A stretch of 64,000 nt of DNA from Eriocheir sinensis (Eukaryota > Arthropoda > Malacostraca > Decapoda > Varunidae): assembly GCF_024679095.1 (NCBI RefSeq), contig NC_066530.1:20411310-20475309 (forward strand), in the 5' to 3' direction. Every line of letters begins with the position of its first letter. Position 1 is the stretch's first letter. Under the pieces are notes generated by a model. It was not told the DNA's origin. It was given only the letters and a program-made list of their open reading frames with translations, and searched no databases. Shown in pieces: positions 47,408-59,574 of the stretch. The position numbers and the translations under genes were made by a program.

Positions 47408-47835
47408 TGGTTAGGTGGTGCTACTTTGGCTCGTTATCTACAAGAACAAAAATATCTACACCATACTTTGGCTTGTTATCTATAAGGAAAAGTATCTACA
47501 CTGTAGAAATTTTATTTTGTAATGATATCTACATGGTAAAACATAATTAAAACACTTTTGGTTTTGGTTTGGTTATGTTACGTCTGATTAGGTTAGTTAC
47601 TTATAATGTACACTTTCATATTATGGTTCAAGTGCATTTATTTTTGCCCTTTGCCCACAGTTTGGAAGAGTACATGATATTTTGAAGTGGCAGAGCTAAA
47701 ATATTTACCAAAAATCTTGTAAATATTCGTCCTTGGGGTGTTTTATCCTCTACTCCCCCTTTTTTATCACACTTAAAAGGAGAATGATCAGCTGGGAGGG
47801 CCGCACGTCAAAATTGCCCAGGAGAAGATTAAAGA
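47408..47835. other. No supported gene
   Basis: AT-rich sequence with a local duplication (CTTTGGCTCGTTATCTACAAG and CTTTGGCTTGTTATCTATAAG, 47425-47490). Confidence 0.4.
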
Positions 47836-48010
47836 AACACTGGTACATTGGTTAGCAGGTTCAGCAGCAAATCCCTGTGTCCGTGTATGAATCTCAGCTT
47901 GATTAGTCGACACGCAGCTCACCCAGCTGTTCATGGACCCTTTTGGGCTGACCAACTAATGGGTATCTAGGAAAACTTTGGGAAGATAAACTGTGGGTAG
48001 CAGGAATATC
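47836..48010 (+). mobile_element. Probable third SINE family, degenerate
   Basis: TGGTACATTGGTTAGCAGG resembles a box A and GTGTATGAATCTCAGC a worn box B. CACCCAGCTGTTCATGGACC, TTTTGGGCTGACCAA, TAATGGGTATCTAGG and GGAAGATAAACTGTGGGTAG resemble a body type common in invertebrate SINEs. Confidence is limited by divergence. Confidence 0.45.
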
Positions 48011-48419
48011 ACACTGGCCCTGTCATTATTATTATTACCCACCACAGACTCAAGGACAAGTAAGGCGGACAAACACAGAGGCCGCACGCAGCTTTGAGGA
48101 ATGCCCACAACTTTACCTGGAGACGAGGTAATCCTGAAAACATGATTTATCTCGTGAAAACGACAGTGGTCGCCGTACAGTTCATGGTACGCGCCGAGAA
48201 ATCACGTGACTTTGTTTACGTTTTCACGCTCACGCTCGCCAACCTCGCCCGACCAGTTATACCAACACTGCCGACGATTTAGGTTCGGTGCGGGTCTCGT
48301 TGGGGAGCGTAAATCTTTGAGTGTAAGACGGGCGCCTGGCTCTCGTACGCCAGCCAACAAACCTGGTGCGCGTTTTCGTTTTGCCGCTCCTGAAAGGACT
48401 GTAAGACCGGCCCTAGGAG
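48011..48419. other. No firm feature; GC-richer stretch
   Basis: 48170-48420 is noticeably more GC-rich with several CpGs. A 62-codon frame starts at 48094 but shows no motif, splice context or homology I recognise. Confidence 0.35.
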
Positions 48420-49430
48420 TCTGACATTTCCAGGAGTATAGTTTTATGACCAGGTGGTAGTTTGACCCTTCCTCTGTACCCTGAACCTAAAGAAACACAT
48501 ATTTGGCAAGGCTTTCCTAGGAGTCTTTGACATTTCCAGGAGTATAGTTTTATGACCAGGTGGTAGTTTGTACCTGCCTCTGTACCCTGAACCTAAAGAA
48601 ACACATATTTGGCAAGGCTTTCCTAAGAGTCTTTGACATTTCCAGGAGTATAGTTTTATGACCAGGTGGTAGTCTGACCCTTCCTCTGTACCCTGAACCT
48701 AAAGAAACACATATTTGGCAAGGCTTTCCTAGGAGTCTTTGACATTTCCAGGAGTATAGTTTTATGACCAGGTGGTAGTTTGACCCTTCCTCTGTACCCT
48801 GAACCTAAAGAAACACATATTTGGCAAGGCTTTCCTAGGAGTCTTTGACATTTCCAGGAGTATAGTTTTATGACCAGGTGGTAGTTTGACCCTTCCTCTG
48901 TACCCTGAACCTATTGAAACACATATTTGGCAAGGCTTTCCTAGGAGTCTTTGACATTTCCAGGAGTATAGTTTTATGACCAGGTGGTAGTGTGACCCTT
49001 CCTCTGTACCCTGAACATGAAGAAACACATATTTGGCAAGGCTTTCCTAGGAGTCTTTGACATTTCCAGGAGTATAGTTTTATGACCAGGTGGTAGTTTG
49101 ACCCTTCCTCTGTACCATGAACATGAAGAAACACTCATTAGAACCCGATTGCCCCCCTCTTTGACCTTCAGAAATACAGAACATAGTTGACATGAGAAGC
49201 AAAAGTGTCTTATAATACCAATCCCAGGATATAGTTAATATTGTGTCATCAAAACCCAGATTAAATTCAAACCTCTCCTGCGTCCATCCCACTCTGATTG
49301 GGCTCATGTTAACGCCTCCCTGCACTGTGACGCCTTGTTTAAGAGGCCCCCGAGCCAAGAAGGACGGAACAGAGAGGGAGAAAGCTGTTGCTGAGAGGGA
49401 GAAAATATAAGAAAGATTTTAATGGAAGCG
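48420..49430 (-). repeat. Inverted copy of the 26.7-28.3 kb block: ~118-bp satellite array plus unique leader
   Basis: 48420-49130 is a tandem array of the 105-bp family in reverse (CTTCCTCTGTACCCTGAACC, AAAGAAACACATATTTGGCA, GGCTTTCCTAGGAGTC), here with a ~118-bp period and high unit identity. 49131-49345 (AGAACCCGATTGCCCCCCTC, CCCAGGATATAGTTAATATT, GCTCATGTTAACGCCTCCCT) and 49365-49430 mirror 27000-26725, so this is an inverted duplicate of that locus about 21 kb away. Confidence 0.88.
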
Positions 49431-49442
49431 GCCAAGATAGAT

Positions 49443-49445
<3 letters not shown>

Positions 49446-49532
<87 letters not shown>
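49446..49532. repeat. (GA)n microsatellite
   Basis: About 87 bp of pure (GA)n. Confidence 0.95.
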
Positions 49533-49535
<3 letters not shown>

Positions 49536-49767
49536 ACCTCCACTAAAAATGATCCACAAAGTCTAAATGGATGTATATAATCCCCCCTTTGCGCCCATGG
49601 ACCCCCCTAACGAAACAGACCAGCTATAGTGTAAGCTATCTAATGGGGGCCTTCTCCCCCTCAACAACTTAAGAAAACTACAAAAAAACATCACACTTTC
49701 CCTCCTTATTATGAAAATTCCTTGATTGCTCGTTAACCATTTTAGAAAAAAATAAATTAACACTCAC

Positions 49768-49836
49768 CAATGGGTTCCTCCTGTGTTCCTCGTCTTCTTC
49801 TTCCTCCTCCTCCTCCTCTTCTTCGTTTGGTAGTGT
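49768..49836 (-). CDS. Acidic cassette exon (69 nt), duplicate of 43802-43870
   Basis: Same acceptor (TTGATTTGCAG) and donor (TTG|GTGAGTGTT) on the minus strand. The phase-0 frame reads TLPN, ten Glu, DEEHRRNPL, differing from the 43.8-kb copy by Ser to Asn. About 60 bp of flanking intron on each side is also conserved, so the duplicated unit is larger than the exon. Confidence 0.5.
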
Positions 49837-49899
49837 CTGCAAATCAAGTTTGGTGTCAATTAACTGTGTAAACATCAAGCAGGTGAAGTCACTCATATT

Positions 49900-50432
49900 T
49901 ATCTATTTGTATATATTTCATGGTGGCAAAATTTAAATTATCAGTTTCATTTTCACCAGTGACACGAATTTGTGGCTGTTTTCCACAATAGAATTTCACT
50001 CTAATAAGTGAATCAGACCCCACAGAGATATTACCAGAGTGTGTAGGAATGAATACAAAGATAACCACATACTTTGATTTAACTCTAGGATGTCTCGTGG
50101 ATCATCAATAAATAAAAAACAAAATATCTGGACAGGCCACTCTTGAGCCCGTTACCTTCAATGACACCCCAAAACAGTCCCTGCGCCAAGTGTGTACCAC
50201 ATATTTTGGTTGTGTTAGGTGTGCCTATTAGCAACTACTACTATTTTTACTGAACGAGGGACACATGATCCATATAAACCATTAATACTACCTAATAATA
50301 TTAAACAAATTATATACGTGCTACCAGGGAATCATGAGGATTAATGTTATTGTAATTCTCACGTTTACTCAACCCTACTAAACCTATCCACCCCGCGCCC
50401 GCCTAGCCTCCAGCAGGTGCCCACCCTGGCTC
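49900..50432. other. No supported gene
   Basis: AT-rich low-copy sequence between the cassette exon and the hAT element. Confidence 0.4.
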
Positions 50433-50440
50433 GCATAACC

Positions 50441-51571
50441 ATAGCAGGGCACGATAACAGAAAACCTTATTCCCGATAACCGATAACTGATAATGGAAAA
50501 CCATATCGGTGATAACCGATATTCGTTAACTGGAAACACAAATATAGGCGATAACCGATACCCGATATTAATCCACAATTCCGATACTAGCTAGCGATAA
50601 GTCCGATAGGCAAAAATGATACTATATTGATATATCAAATAAAAAACATAGATGAATTCATATTTTCATTATCTGTATTTTTAAAAACTTACAAAATCTG
50701 AAAACCACACGTTGACATGTACATATGGACGGTAATACTAGAAACGCCTGAACCGGTGTTGTGTTATTTGGCGTCCCCACCGACAAACAGTGGTCTCTCG
50801 TGAACTGCACATGCTCAGACCAGCAAGCGTAGACCTGAACAGTCTCACAAAGCTTTTTAACCGTAATTTAGAGAGTTGCTGGAAGGCTGAATCAGACATA
50901 GTAACCTACCACCATCTCGATGTTTCTAGATCGACACTCTGTACGAGTTGTATTTATATGTACAGAGTGTCGTTCTAGAAACAGCGAGGATGGTTGTACT
51001 GTATGTCTGATTCAGCCTTCCAGCAACTGCTCTTAATGCGTTTGTGATACTGTACAGGTCTATGCTTACTGGTCTGAACATGCGCAGTTCACGAGAGACC
51101 AGTGTTTGTTAACACAAGCGCCAGCTTTTGACGATGGGACACCAAATAACACAACACCGGGTGCCTTCAACACCATGGCATGCTCACAAACGAATATGGA
51201 ATATCAAATTTGAGGTATTTAATAATCATTTTGGGGAAAAGATAAATGATTTTTATATTAGATGTATTGATTTTTGAGACTAAAATAAAAAAACAACCTA
51301 GGATTATAATGTTGAAGATCTAAGTACGTAATCTCTTCGCCAAAGATAATTCATACCCCAAGTTTTTCATAAAATACCGGGCACCCGGCCACGCATGCAG
51401 TAGGGAGGAGACAACGTTTTCTTTTTTTTCTGAGGCGGAAAAAAGTAGCGATTATCACTAGTTTGGTTACAAAATAACGAAGATACCGATATATATTTAA
51501 ATAAGCAGCGGATGGCCGACAACCCGATTTTGTTATCAGCGATAAAGTATCGCGATAACGCCCAGCTATGC
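50441..51571. mobile_element. hAT-like non-autonomous element (~1.13 kb) with an internal palindrome
   Basis: The ends are imperfect inverted repeats, ATAGCAGGGCACGATAAC and (reverse-complemented) GCATAGCTGGGCGTTATC. They are flanked by GCATAACC (50433-50440) and GCATAACT (51572-51579), a 7/8 match to an 8-bp duplication. CGATAACCGATA motifs are repeated inside the left end. The centre (about 50750-51165) is a palindrome with ~200-bp arms. A solo left end of the same family is at 57639-57703. Confidence 0.65.
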
Positions 51572-51579
51572 GCATAACT

Positions 51580-52022
51580 CACCACCCACCTTCCTGCAAT
51601 TACAGCTGATAATGTAGTACTGCGAACACTTAATATAACACGTCACGTCGTAGGGTATTCGTATCTTACAATTTTACTGAACACCAGTCGACCTGTCCTC
51701 CCCCGCTCACCTCTGTTGCGCCTCCTCATTCCCAGTCCTACTAAAATGGATTGGCTGAGGAGAAGCACCTTCCACAGGGAGAGCGTGTCAGTTTTCCCTG
51801 TTCCTCACTGGCTGACAGCCACTGATGAGGCTGCTGGCCAATACCAAATTTAAAGTGCATATTTCACACCTTTTCTTTCTCCTTATTTTCTCCATGCAAA
51901 CAGTTTAATACTTACTAAAAAATGGTCATTATCGTAAATAAATCTGTCTCAGGAAAACAAATAACCAGTGAGGCTGGCAAGGAGAGGAAGAGAGCTCACC
52001 ATGCTGTGCCCAGTGACCATAT

Positions 52023-52026
<4 letters not shown>
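51580..52026. other. No supported gene
   Basis: Low-copy sequence; no exon or repeat recognised. Confidence 0.4.
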
Positions 52027-52185
<159 letters not shown>

Positions 52186-52245
52186 GGCATCAGCTCTCAG
52201 TGATTTTACTATACTAGGCTACTACTACCCTACTCACCTAGACTT

Positions 52246-55200
52246 ACATGATGATTATGTTGAGTTTATGGCTGAAAGCTTGTTATATTCAATAGCGACA
52301 TTTGAAATTTATGCCATGGCAATCTCGGACACAGCAGAGGGCGCTGTTTTGGCCCGGCCGTAGTGAGTTTCTTTATGTGCACCATGTAATTCTGCATGTT
52401 TTCATATATAATACATGATGATTATGTTGAGTTTATGGCTGAAAGCTTGTTATATTCAATAGCGACATTTGAAATTTGGCACGCGGAGATCTCAGATACG
52501 GTGCTAGGAGTTGTTTTGGCCTGGCCGTAGTGAGTTTCTTTATGTGCACCATTTAATTCTGCATGTTTTCATATATAAAAAATGATGATTATGCTGAGTT
52601 TATGGCTGAAAGCTTGTTATATTCAATATCGACATTTGAAATTTGGCGAGCGTGGCGATCTCGGACACGGCTCAGGGCTCTGTTTTGGCCCGGCCGTAGT
52701 GAATTTCTTTATGTGCACCATGTAATTCTGCATGTTTTCATATATAATACATGATGATTATGTTGAGTTTATGGCTGAAACCTTGTTATATTCAATAGCG
52801 ACATTTGAAATTTAGCGAATGGCGATCTCGGATACGGTGGGGTGTTGTTTTGGCCCGGACGTAGTGAGTTTCTTTATGTGTACCATTTAATTCTGCATGT
52901 TTTCATATAATACATGATGATTATGCTGAGTATATGGCTGAAACCTTGTTATATTCAATAGCGACATTTGAAATTTGGCGCGCATGGCGATCTCGGATAC
53001 GGCGCAGGGCGCTGTTTTGGCCCGGCCGTAGTGAGTTTCTTTATGTGCACCATTTAATTCTGCATGTTTTCATATATAATACATGATGATTATGTTGAGT
53101 TTATGGCTGAAAGCTTGTTATATTCAATAGCGACATTTGAAATTTGGCGCGCATGGCGATCTCGGATACGGCGCAGGGCGCTGTTTTGGCCCGGCCGTAG
53201 TGAGTTTCTTTATGTGCACCATTTAATTCTGCATGTTTTCATATATAATACATGATGATTATGTTGAGTTTATGGCTGAAAGCTTGTTATATTCAATAGC
53301 GACATTTGAAATTTGGCGCGCGCGGCGATCTCGGACACAGCAGAGGGCGCTGTTTTGGCCCGGCCGTAGTGAGTTTCTTTATGTGCACCATTTAATTCTG
53401 CATGTTTTCATATATAATACATGATGATTATGTTGAGTTTATGGCTGAAAGCTTGTTATATTCAATAGCGACATTTGAAATTTGGCACACGTGGCGATCT
53501 CGGATACGTGCGAGGTGTTGTTTTGGCCCGGCCGTGAGTTTCTTTATGTGCACCATTTAATCCAGCATGTTTTCAAATATTAAACATGATGATTATGCTG
53601 AGTTTATGGCTGAAAGCTTGTTATATTCAATAGCGACATTTGAAATTTGGCGTGGCGATCTCGGATACCGCTGAGGGCCCTGTTTTGGCCCGGCCGTAGT
53701 GAGTTTCTTTATGTGCACCATTTAATTCTGCATGTTTTCATATATAATACATGATGATTATGTTGAGTTTATGGCTGAAACCTTGTTATATTCAATAGCG
53801 ACATTTGAATTTTAGCGTGAATGGCGATCTCGGACACAGCAGAGGGCGCTGTTTTGGCCCGGCCGTAGTGAGTTTCTTTATGTGCACCATGTAATTCTGC
53901 ATGTTTTCATATATAATACATGATGATTATGTTGAGTTTATGGCTGAAAGCTTGTTATATTCAATAGCGACATTTGAAATTTGGCACACGCAGCGATCTC
54001 GGATACGGTGCGAGGTGTTGTTTTGGCCTGGCCGTAGTGAGTTTCTTTATGTGCACCATTTAATTCTGCATGTTTTCATATATAAAAATGATGATTATGC
54101 TGAGTTTATGGCTGAAAGCTTGTTATATTCAATAGCGACATTTGAAATTTGGCAATGGCGATCTCGGATACGGCGCAGGGCACTGTTTTGGCCCGGCCGT
54201 AGTGAATTTCTATGTGCACCATGTAATTCTGCATGTTTTCATATATAATACATGATGATTATGTTGAGTTTATGGCTGAAACCTTGTTATATTCAATAGC
54301 GACATTTGAAATTTAGCGAATGGCGATCTCGGATACAGGTGGGGTGTTGTTTTGGCCCGGCCGTAGTGAGTTTCTTTATGTGTACCATTTAATTCTGCAT
54401 GTTTTCATATATAATACATGATGATTATGTTGAGTTTATGGCTGAAAGCTTGTTATATTCAATAGCGACATTTGAAATTTGGCGCGCGTGGCGATCTCGG
54501 ATACGGAGCTGGGCGGTGTTTTGGCCAGGCCGTAGTGAGTTTCTTTATGTGCACCATTTAATTCTGCATGTTTTCATATAATACATGATGATTATGTTGA
54601 GTTTATGGCTGAAAGCTTGTTATATTCAATAGCGACATTTGAAATTTGGCTGGCGATCTCGGATACGGCGCAGGGCGCTGTTTTGGCCTGGCCGTAGTGA
54701 GTTTCTTTATGTGCACCATTTAATTCTGCATGTTTTCATATATAATACATGATGATTATGTTGAGTTTATGGCTGAAAGCTTGTTATATTCAATAGCGAC
54801 ATTTGAAATTTAGCGTGGCGATCTCGGACACAGCAGAGGGCGCTGTTTTGGCCCGGCCGTAGTGAGTTTCTTTATGTGCACCATTTAATTCTGCATGTTT
54901 TCATATATAATACATGATGATTATGTTGAGTTTATGGCTGAAAGCTTGTTATATTCAATAGCGACATTTGAAATTTGGCTCACGTGGCGATCTCGGATAC
55001 GGTGCGAGGTGTTGTTTTGGCCTGGCCGTAGTGAGTTTCTTTATGTGCACCATTTAATTCTGCATGTTTTCATATATAAAAATGATGATTATGCTGAGTT
55101 TATGGCTGAAAGCTTGTTATATTCAATAGCGACATTTGAAATTTGGCGCGCGTGGCGATCTCGGATACGGCGCAGGGCGCTGTTTTGGCCCGGCCGTAGT

Positions 55201-57638
55201 GAATTTCTTTATGTGCACCATGTAATTCTGCATGTTTTCATATATAATACATGATGATTATGTTGAGTTTATGGCTGAAAGCTTGTTATATTCAATAGCG
55301 ACATTTGAAATTTAGCGCGAATGGCGATCTCGGACACAGCAGAGGGCGCTGTTTTGGCCCGGCCGTAGTGAGTTTCTTTATGTGCACCATGTAATTCTGC
55401 ATGTTTTCATATATAATACATGATGATTATGTTGAGTTTATGGCTGAAAGCTTGTTATATTCAATAGCGACATTTGAAATTTGGCACACGTGGCGATCTC
55501 GGATACGGTGCGAGGTGTTGTTTTGGCCTGGCCGTAGTGAGTTTCTTTATGTGCACCATTTAATTCTGCATGTTTTCATATATAAAAATGATGATTATGC
55601 TGAGTTTATGGCTGAAAGCTTGTTATATTCAATAGCGACATTTGAAATTTGGCGAGCGTGGCGATCTCGGATACGGCGCAGGGCACTGTTTTGGCCCGGC
55701 CGTAGTGAATTTCTTTATGTGCACCATGTAATTCTGCATGTTTTCATATATAATACATGATGATTATGTTGAGTTTATGGCTGAAACCTTGTTATATTCA
55801 ATAGCGACATTTGAAATTTAGCGAATGGCGATCTCGGATACGGTGCGGGGTGTTGTTTGGCCCGGCCGTAGTGAGTTTCTTTATGTGTACCATTTAATTC
55901 TGCATGTTTTCATATAATACATGATGATTATGCTGAGTTTATGGCTGAAAGCTTGTTATATTCAATAGCGACATTTGAAATTTGGCGCGCGTGGCGATCT
56001 CGGATACGGCGCAGGGCGCTGTTTTGGCCCGGCCGTAGTGAGTTTCTTTATGTGCACCATTTAATTCTGCATGTTTTCATATATAATACATGATGATTAT
56101 GTTGAGTTTATGGCTGAAAGCTTGTTATATTCAATAGCGACATTTGAAATTTAATGGCGATCTCGGATACTGCTGAGGGCGCTGTTTTGGCCCGGCCGTA
56201 GTGAGTTTCTTTATGTGCACCATGTAATTCTGCATGTTTTCATATATAATACATGATGATTATGTTGAGTTTATGGCTGAAAGCTTGTTATATTCAATAG
56301 CGACATTTGAAATTTGGCACTCTCGGATACGAGTGAGTTTCTTTATGTGCACCATTTAATTCTGCATGTTTTCATATATAAATGATGATTATGTTGAGTT
56401 TATGGCTGAAAGCTTGTTATAGTCAATAGCGACATTTGAAATTTATCTCGGACACCGCCCAGGGCGCTGTTTTGGCCCGGCCGTAGTGAGTTTCTTTATG
56501 TGCACCATGTAATTCTGCATGTTTTCATATATAATACATGATGATTATGTTGAGTTTATGGCTGAAACCTTGTTATATTCAATAGCGACATTTGAAATTT
56601 GGCACACTTGGCGATCTCGGATACGGTGCGTGGTGTTGTTTTGGCCCGGCCGTAGTGAGTTTCTTTATGTGCACCATTTAATTCTGCATGTTTACATATA
56701 TAAACATGATGATTATGCTGAGTTTATGGCTTAAAGCTTGTTATATTCAATAGCGACATTTGAAATTTGGCGGCGTGGCGATCTCGGATACGGCGCAGGG
56801 CACTGTTTTGGCCCGGCCGTAGTGAATTTCTTTATGTGCACCATTTAATTCTGCATGTTTTCATATAATAAAGGAGGATTTTGTGGAGTTTATGTCTGAG
56901 AGCTGGTGATATTCAATAGCGACATTTGAAATTTAGCGAATGGCGATCTCGGATACAGCAGAGGGTGTTGTTTTGGCCCGGCCATAGTGAGTTTCTTTAT
57001 GTGAACCATTTAATTCTGCATGTTTTCATATAAAATACATGATGATTATGTTGAGTTTATGGCTGAAAGCTTGTAATATTCAATAGCGACATTTGAAAAT
57101 TGGCGGCTGGCGATCTCGGATACGGCGCAGGGCTCTGTTTTGGCCCGGCCGTAATGAGTTTCTTTATGTGCACCATTTAATTCTGCATGTTTTCATATAA
57201 TACATGATGATTATGTTGAGTTTATGGCTGAAAGCTTGTTATATTCAATAGCGACATTTGAAATTTAGCTGGCGATCTCGGACACAGCAGAGGGCGCTGT
57301 TTTGGCCCGGCCGTAGTGAGTTTCTTTATGTGCACCATGTAATTCTGCATGTTTTCATATATAATACATGATGATTATGTTGAGTTTATGGCTGAAAGCT
57401 TGTCATATTCAATAGCGACATTTGAAATTTAGCGCGCGTGGCGATCTCGGATACAGTGCGGGGTGTTGTTTTGGCCTGGCCGTAGTGAGTTTCTTTATGT
57501 GTACCATTTAATTCTGCATGTTTTCATATATAATACATGATGATTATGTTGAGTTTATGGCTGAAAGCTTGTCATATTCAATAGCGACATTTGAAATTTA
57601 GCGCGTGGCGATCTCGGATACGGCGCAGGGTGTTGTTA
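52246..57638 (+). repeat. 167-bp satellite array, about 32 monomers, derived from a family C TTAA MITE
   Basis: The monomer is ACATGATGATTATGTTGAG, TTTATGGCTGAAAGCTTG, TTATATTCAATAGCGACATT, TGAAATTTGGC, GCGATCTCGGATACGG, CGCTGTTTTGGCCCGGCCG, TAGTGAGTTTCTTTATGTGC, ACCATTTAATTCTGCATG, TTTTCATATATAAT. Spacing at the left edge is 167 bp (52246, 52413, 52580). Subtypes differ at the variable segment after GAAATTTGGC and at ACAGCAGAGGGCGCTG versus ACGGTGCGAGGTGTTG; trimers of ~500 bp repeat (54895 and 55401 are near-identical starts). The frame beginning MFSYIIHDDYVEFMAES in many units is an artefact. Confidence 0.96.
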
Positions 57639-57703
57639 AGGTTTTCATTATCAGTTATCGGTTATCGAATAAGGTTTTCTGTTATCGTGCCCTGCTATGG
57701 CGG
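57639..57703 (-). mobile_element. Solo end of the 50.4-kb hAT family at the satellite edge
   Basis: AGGTTTTCATTATCAGTTATC to TATCGTGCCCTGCTAT is the reverse complement of 50441-50505. It begins directly after the last satellite monomer, which breaks off at GGGTGTTGTT. Confidence 0.75.
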
Positions 57704-57793
57704 AGACGCTGTCTTTCTCCTCAGTCTGAAGCTAGCCAGCACTGTGAGTGGAACGTTTCTCTGGAATACACACACTGCATTTTGACCCCTACT

Positions 57794-57828
57794 ATGGCAC
57801 CCAAGCATCCTTCCACCTCGTCCAGTGA
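57794..57828 (+). pseudogene. Possible start of a Tigger-like transposase, interrupted
   Basis: An ATG opens MAPKHPSTSSSD, resembling the MAPK(R)xSS starts of some Tigger/jerky-type transposases, and is cut off after 12 codons by a LINE 3' end. The upstream CTTTCTCCTCAGTCTGAAGC matches 11104-11130 in reverse. The evidence is thin. Confidence 0.25.
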
Positions 57829-57960
57829 CATAAGAACATAGGAGTCTGCACGAAGCAGCTCCTCTGAACCTTGGCTCCCGTGTATCTAACCCTACCTAAT
57901 ATCGCTGTCCATGACGCATCAACAAAGTGATGGTGGTGAGTGTGAGGACGTGTTTTTGTT
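57829..57960 (-). mobile_element. LINE 3'-end fragment
   Basis: CATAAGAACATAGGAGTCTG, GCAGCTCCTCTGAACC and ATCTAACCCTACC correspond to the 3' end and C-terminal coding tail of the LINE fragments at 10574 and 4201. Confidence 0.5.
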
Positions 57961-58018
57961 GTGTCAGTGACTTACAAATGTAATGTAGCAATTCTTTCTT
58001 TAGAAAACTTTAACTTAA

Positions 58019-58140
58019 CCCGGTGGTGGCAGGGATCATGTTTCTTAATGGTCCCTCCAAGCAAGAAAAATGAGAAAAAATCACCCCTCACACAAACCAT
58101 TTCATATTATATATCAAAGCATTTGTGATCAGTTTATGTG
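58019..58140. mobile_element. Family B TTAA element, right part missing; shows the intact inner TTAA
   Basis: TTAA (58015-58018), CCCGGTGGTGGCAGGGATCA, then TGTTTCTTAATGGTCCCTCC uninterrupted, then the family interior up to GATCAGTTTATGTG. The uninterrupted TTAA at 58053-58056 is the empty version of the site used by family A at 9604. Confidence 0.75.
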
Positions 58141-58659
58141 TATTACTTTCCTCTCTGTCAAAGGCTGTAAAATAAGGCAAAAAGTAAGCAGAAAAATATA
58201 TATCTACCCTTGCAGGTGAAAATATAGCCTGTTAGCTTTTGAGACCAAACCATGTAGTGAGCCTCCTCCTCCCTCCCTGCTGGCTAGGCTTCCTTTTAAT
58301 ATGTATTTCCACACATGATGTGGCCAATATTAGGAGTCTTTTTCACACCAATATTTACTGTATAATGATGACTTGACTCCTGCATTAGCACCGGTGAGTG
58401 AGTTAGGGGCTTAAGGAACTTTGATGCCAGGATTGGAGGTGACTTATTCCTGGGTTTAAACTTATACAAAATCAGGTTGGCGACATGTCTGTGGTAAGTC
58501 CCTTGTACAATAAGAAATATTACTTTCCTCTCTGTCAAGGGCTGAATAAATAAATCAAATTAATCTAACTATATTATAAAGCAAAACCAATCTTGCATGC
58601 ATAATATGTATCCAGTGTGTAGTAAGCACTTTGGCAAACATATATCATGCATCCTATGC
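58141..58659. other. Dispersed repeat pair; no supported gene
   Basis: TATTACTTTCCTCTCTGTCA occurs at 58141 and 58519, suggesting a ~380-bp duplicated unit. An 80-codon minus-strand frame (58296-58538) reads VQGTYHRHVANLILYKFKPR but I recognise no family. Confidence 0.4.
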
Positions 58660-58663
58660 TTAA

Positions 58664-59082
58664 CACGGTAGCTGCGGGGATCATGTTTCTTACCCGGTAG
58701 CAGCGACGGGCCAAATTTGTGGCTTTACCGTGTAGCAGCAATGGAACAAATTTGTGGCTTTACCGTGTAGCAGCAATGGGACAAATTTGTGGCTTTACCG
58801 TGTAGCAGCGACAGGCCAAATTTGTGGCTTTACCGTGTAGCAGCAACGGGTCAAATTTGTGGCTTTACCGTGTAGCAGCAACGGGTCAAATTTGTGGCTT
58901 TACCGTGTAGCAGCGACGGGCCAAATTTGTGCCATGATTTAAACCCCCCAAAATAGATGATACTGATCACAAATGCTTTGATATGTATTATGAAACGGTT
59001 TGTGTGAGGGATGATTTTTTTCTCATTTTTCTCACTTGGGGGGACCATTAAGAAACATGATCCCACTGCTACAACCACTGGG
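58664..59082. mobile_element. Family B TTAA element(s) with seven 35-bp units
   Basis: TTAA (58660-58663) is followed by a short family B end that is itself interrupted at its inner TTA by a second CCCGGTAGCAGCGACGGGCC end. Then come seven 35-bp units (to about 58930), the interior, and a right end CACTGGG + TTAA (59083-59086). This looks like B inserted into B. Confidence 0.75.
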
Positions 59083-59104
59083 TTAAAAGGCCTTTCCCTC
59101 TAAG

Positions 59105-59440
59105 CAAGGGGATGTACTGAACATTTTACAACACAATGGGTTACTAAGTGAGCTGCTGAACATTTTACAGCTCAATATAACGGGTTCACCCTTTGGGGGC
59201 TTCTGGCGGGGGTAATGAAGGCAGGGCAGGAAGTGAGTAGAGAAAGCTTACCTATTTCTCCAAGCTGCTGAAAAGCTTGTTGGTGAAGAATTACTTGTCG
59301 GTGAAGAGACTGTTGTTGAGGTGAGGAGTGCCCTGTGTTATGGCACCTCCCAGCACTGCTACACCAACCTGCAAATATGTGTCCACTCTCAAAGTCTTGT
59401 ACCGGGAAAGACAGCATGGGATAATATATTATGAAATCTC
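59105..59440 (-). repeat. Inverted copy of the composite repeat at 10775-11090
   Basis: The same blocks in reverse order: CTGAACATTTTACAGCTCAA, CCAAGCTGCTGAAAAGCTTG, TGCAAATATGTGTCCACTCT, GACAGCATGGGATAATATAT. Confidence 0.7.
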
Positions 59441-59574
59441 TCTCTCTATCAAGGGCTGTATAATTAAGATAATTAATTGATACTCTCTCTCTATTTGTTT
59501 TTTTACATACTTTTCTTCCTCTACCCTCCCTCTCTCTCTCTCTCTCTCCCCCCTCATAACTCTATACATACAGC
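59441..59574. repeat. CT-rich low-complexity patch
   Basis: Tracts of CTCTCTCTAT and (CT)n within AT-rich sequence. Confidence 0.6.

Noticed and set aside
48094..48282. 62-codon frame in a GC-richer stretch
   Set aside because: No recognisable motif, splice context or family; left as unannotated sequence.
53064..56734. Recurrent plus-strand frame beginning MFSYIIHDDYVEFMAES
   Set aside because: It lies in the 167-bp satellite; frame length varies with monomer indels and the same sequence is non-coding inside a MITE at 16791-17104.
52246..57638. Interpretation of the 167-bp satellite as centromeric DNA
   Set aside because: The length is close to a nucleosomal repeat, but no CENP-B-box-like motif was seen, the array is short and dispersed, and no positional data exist.
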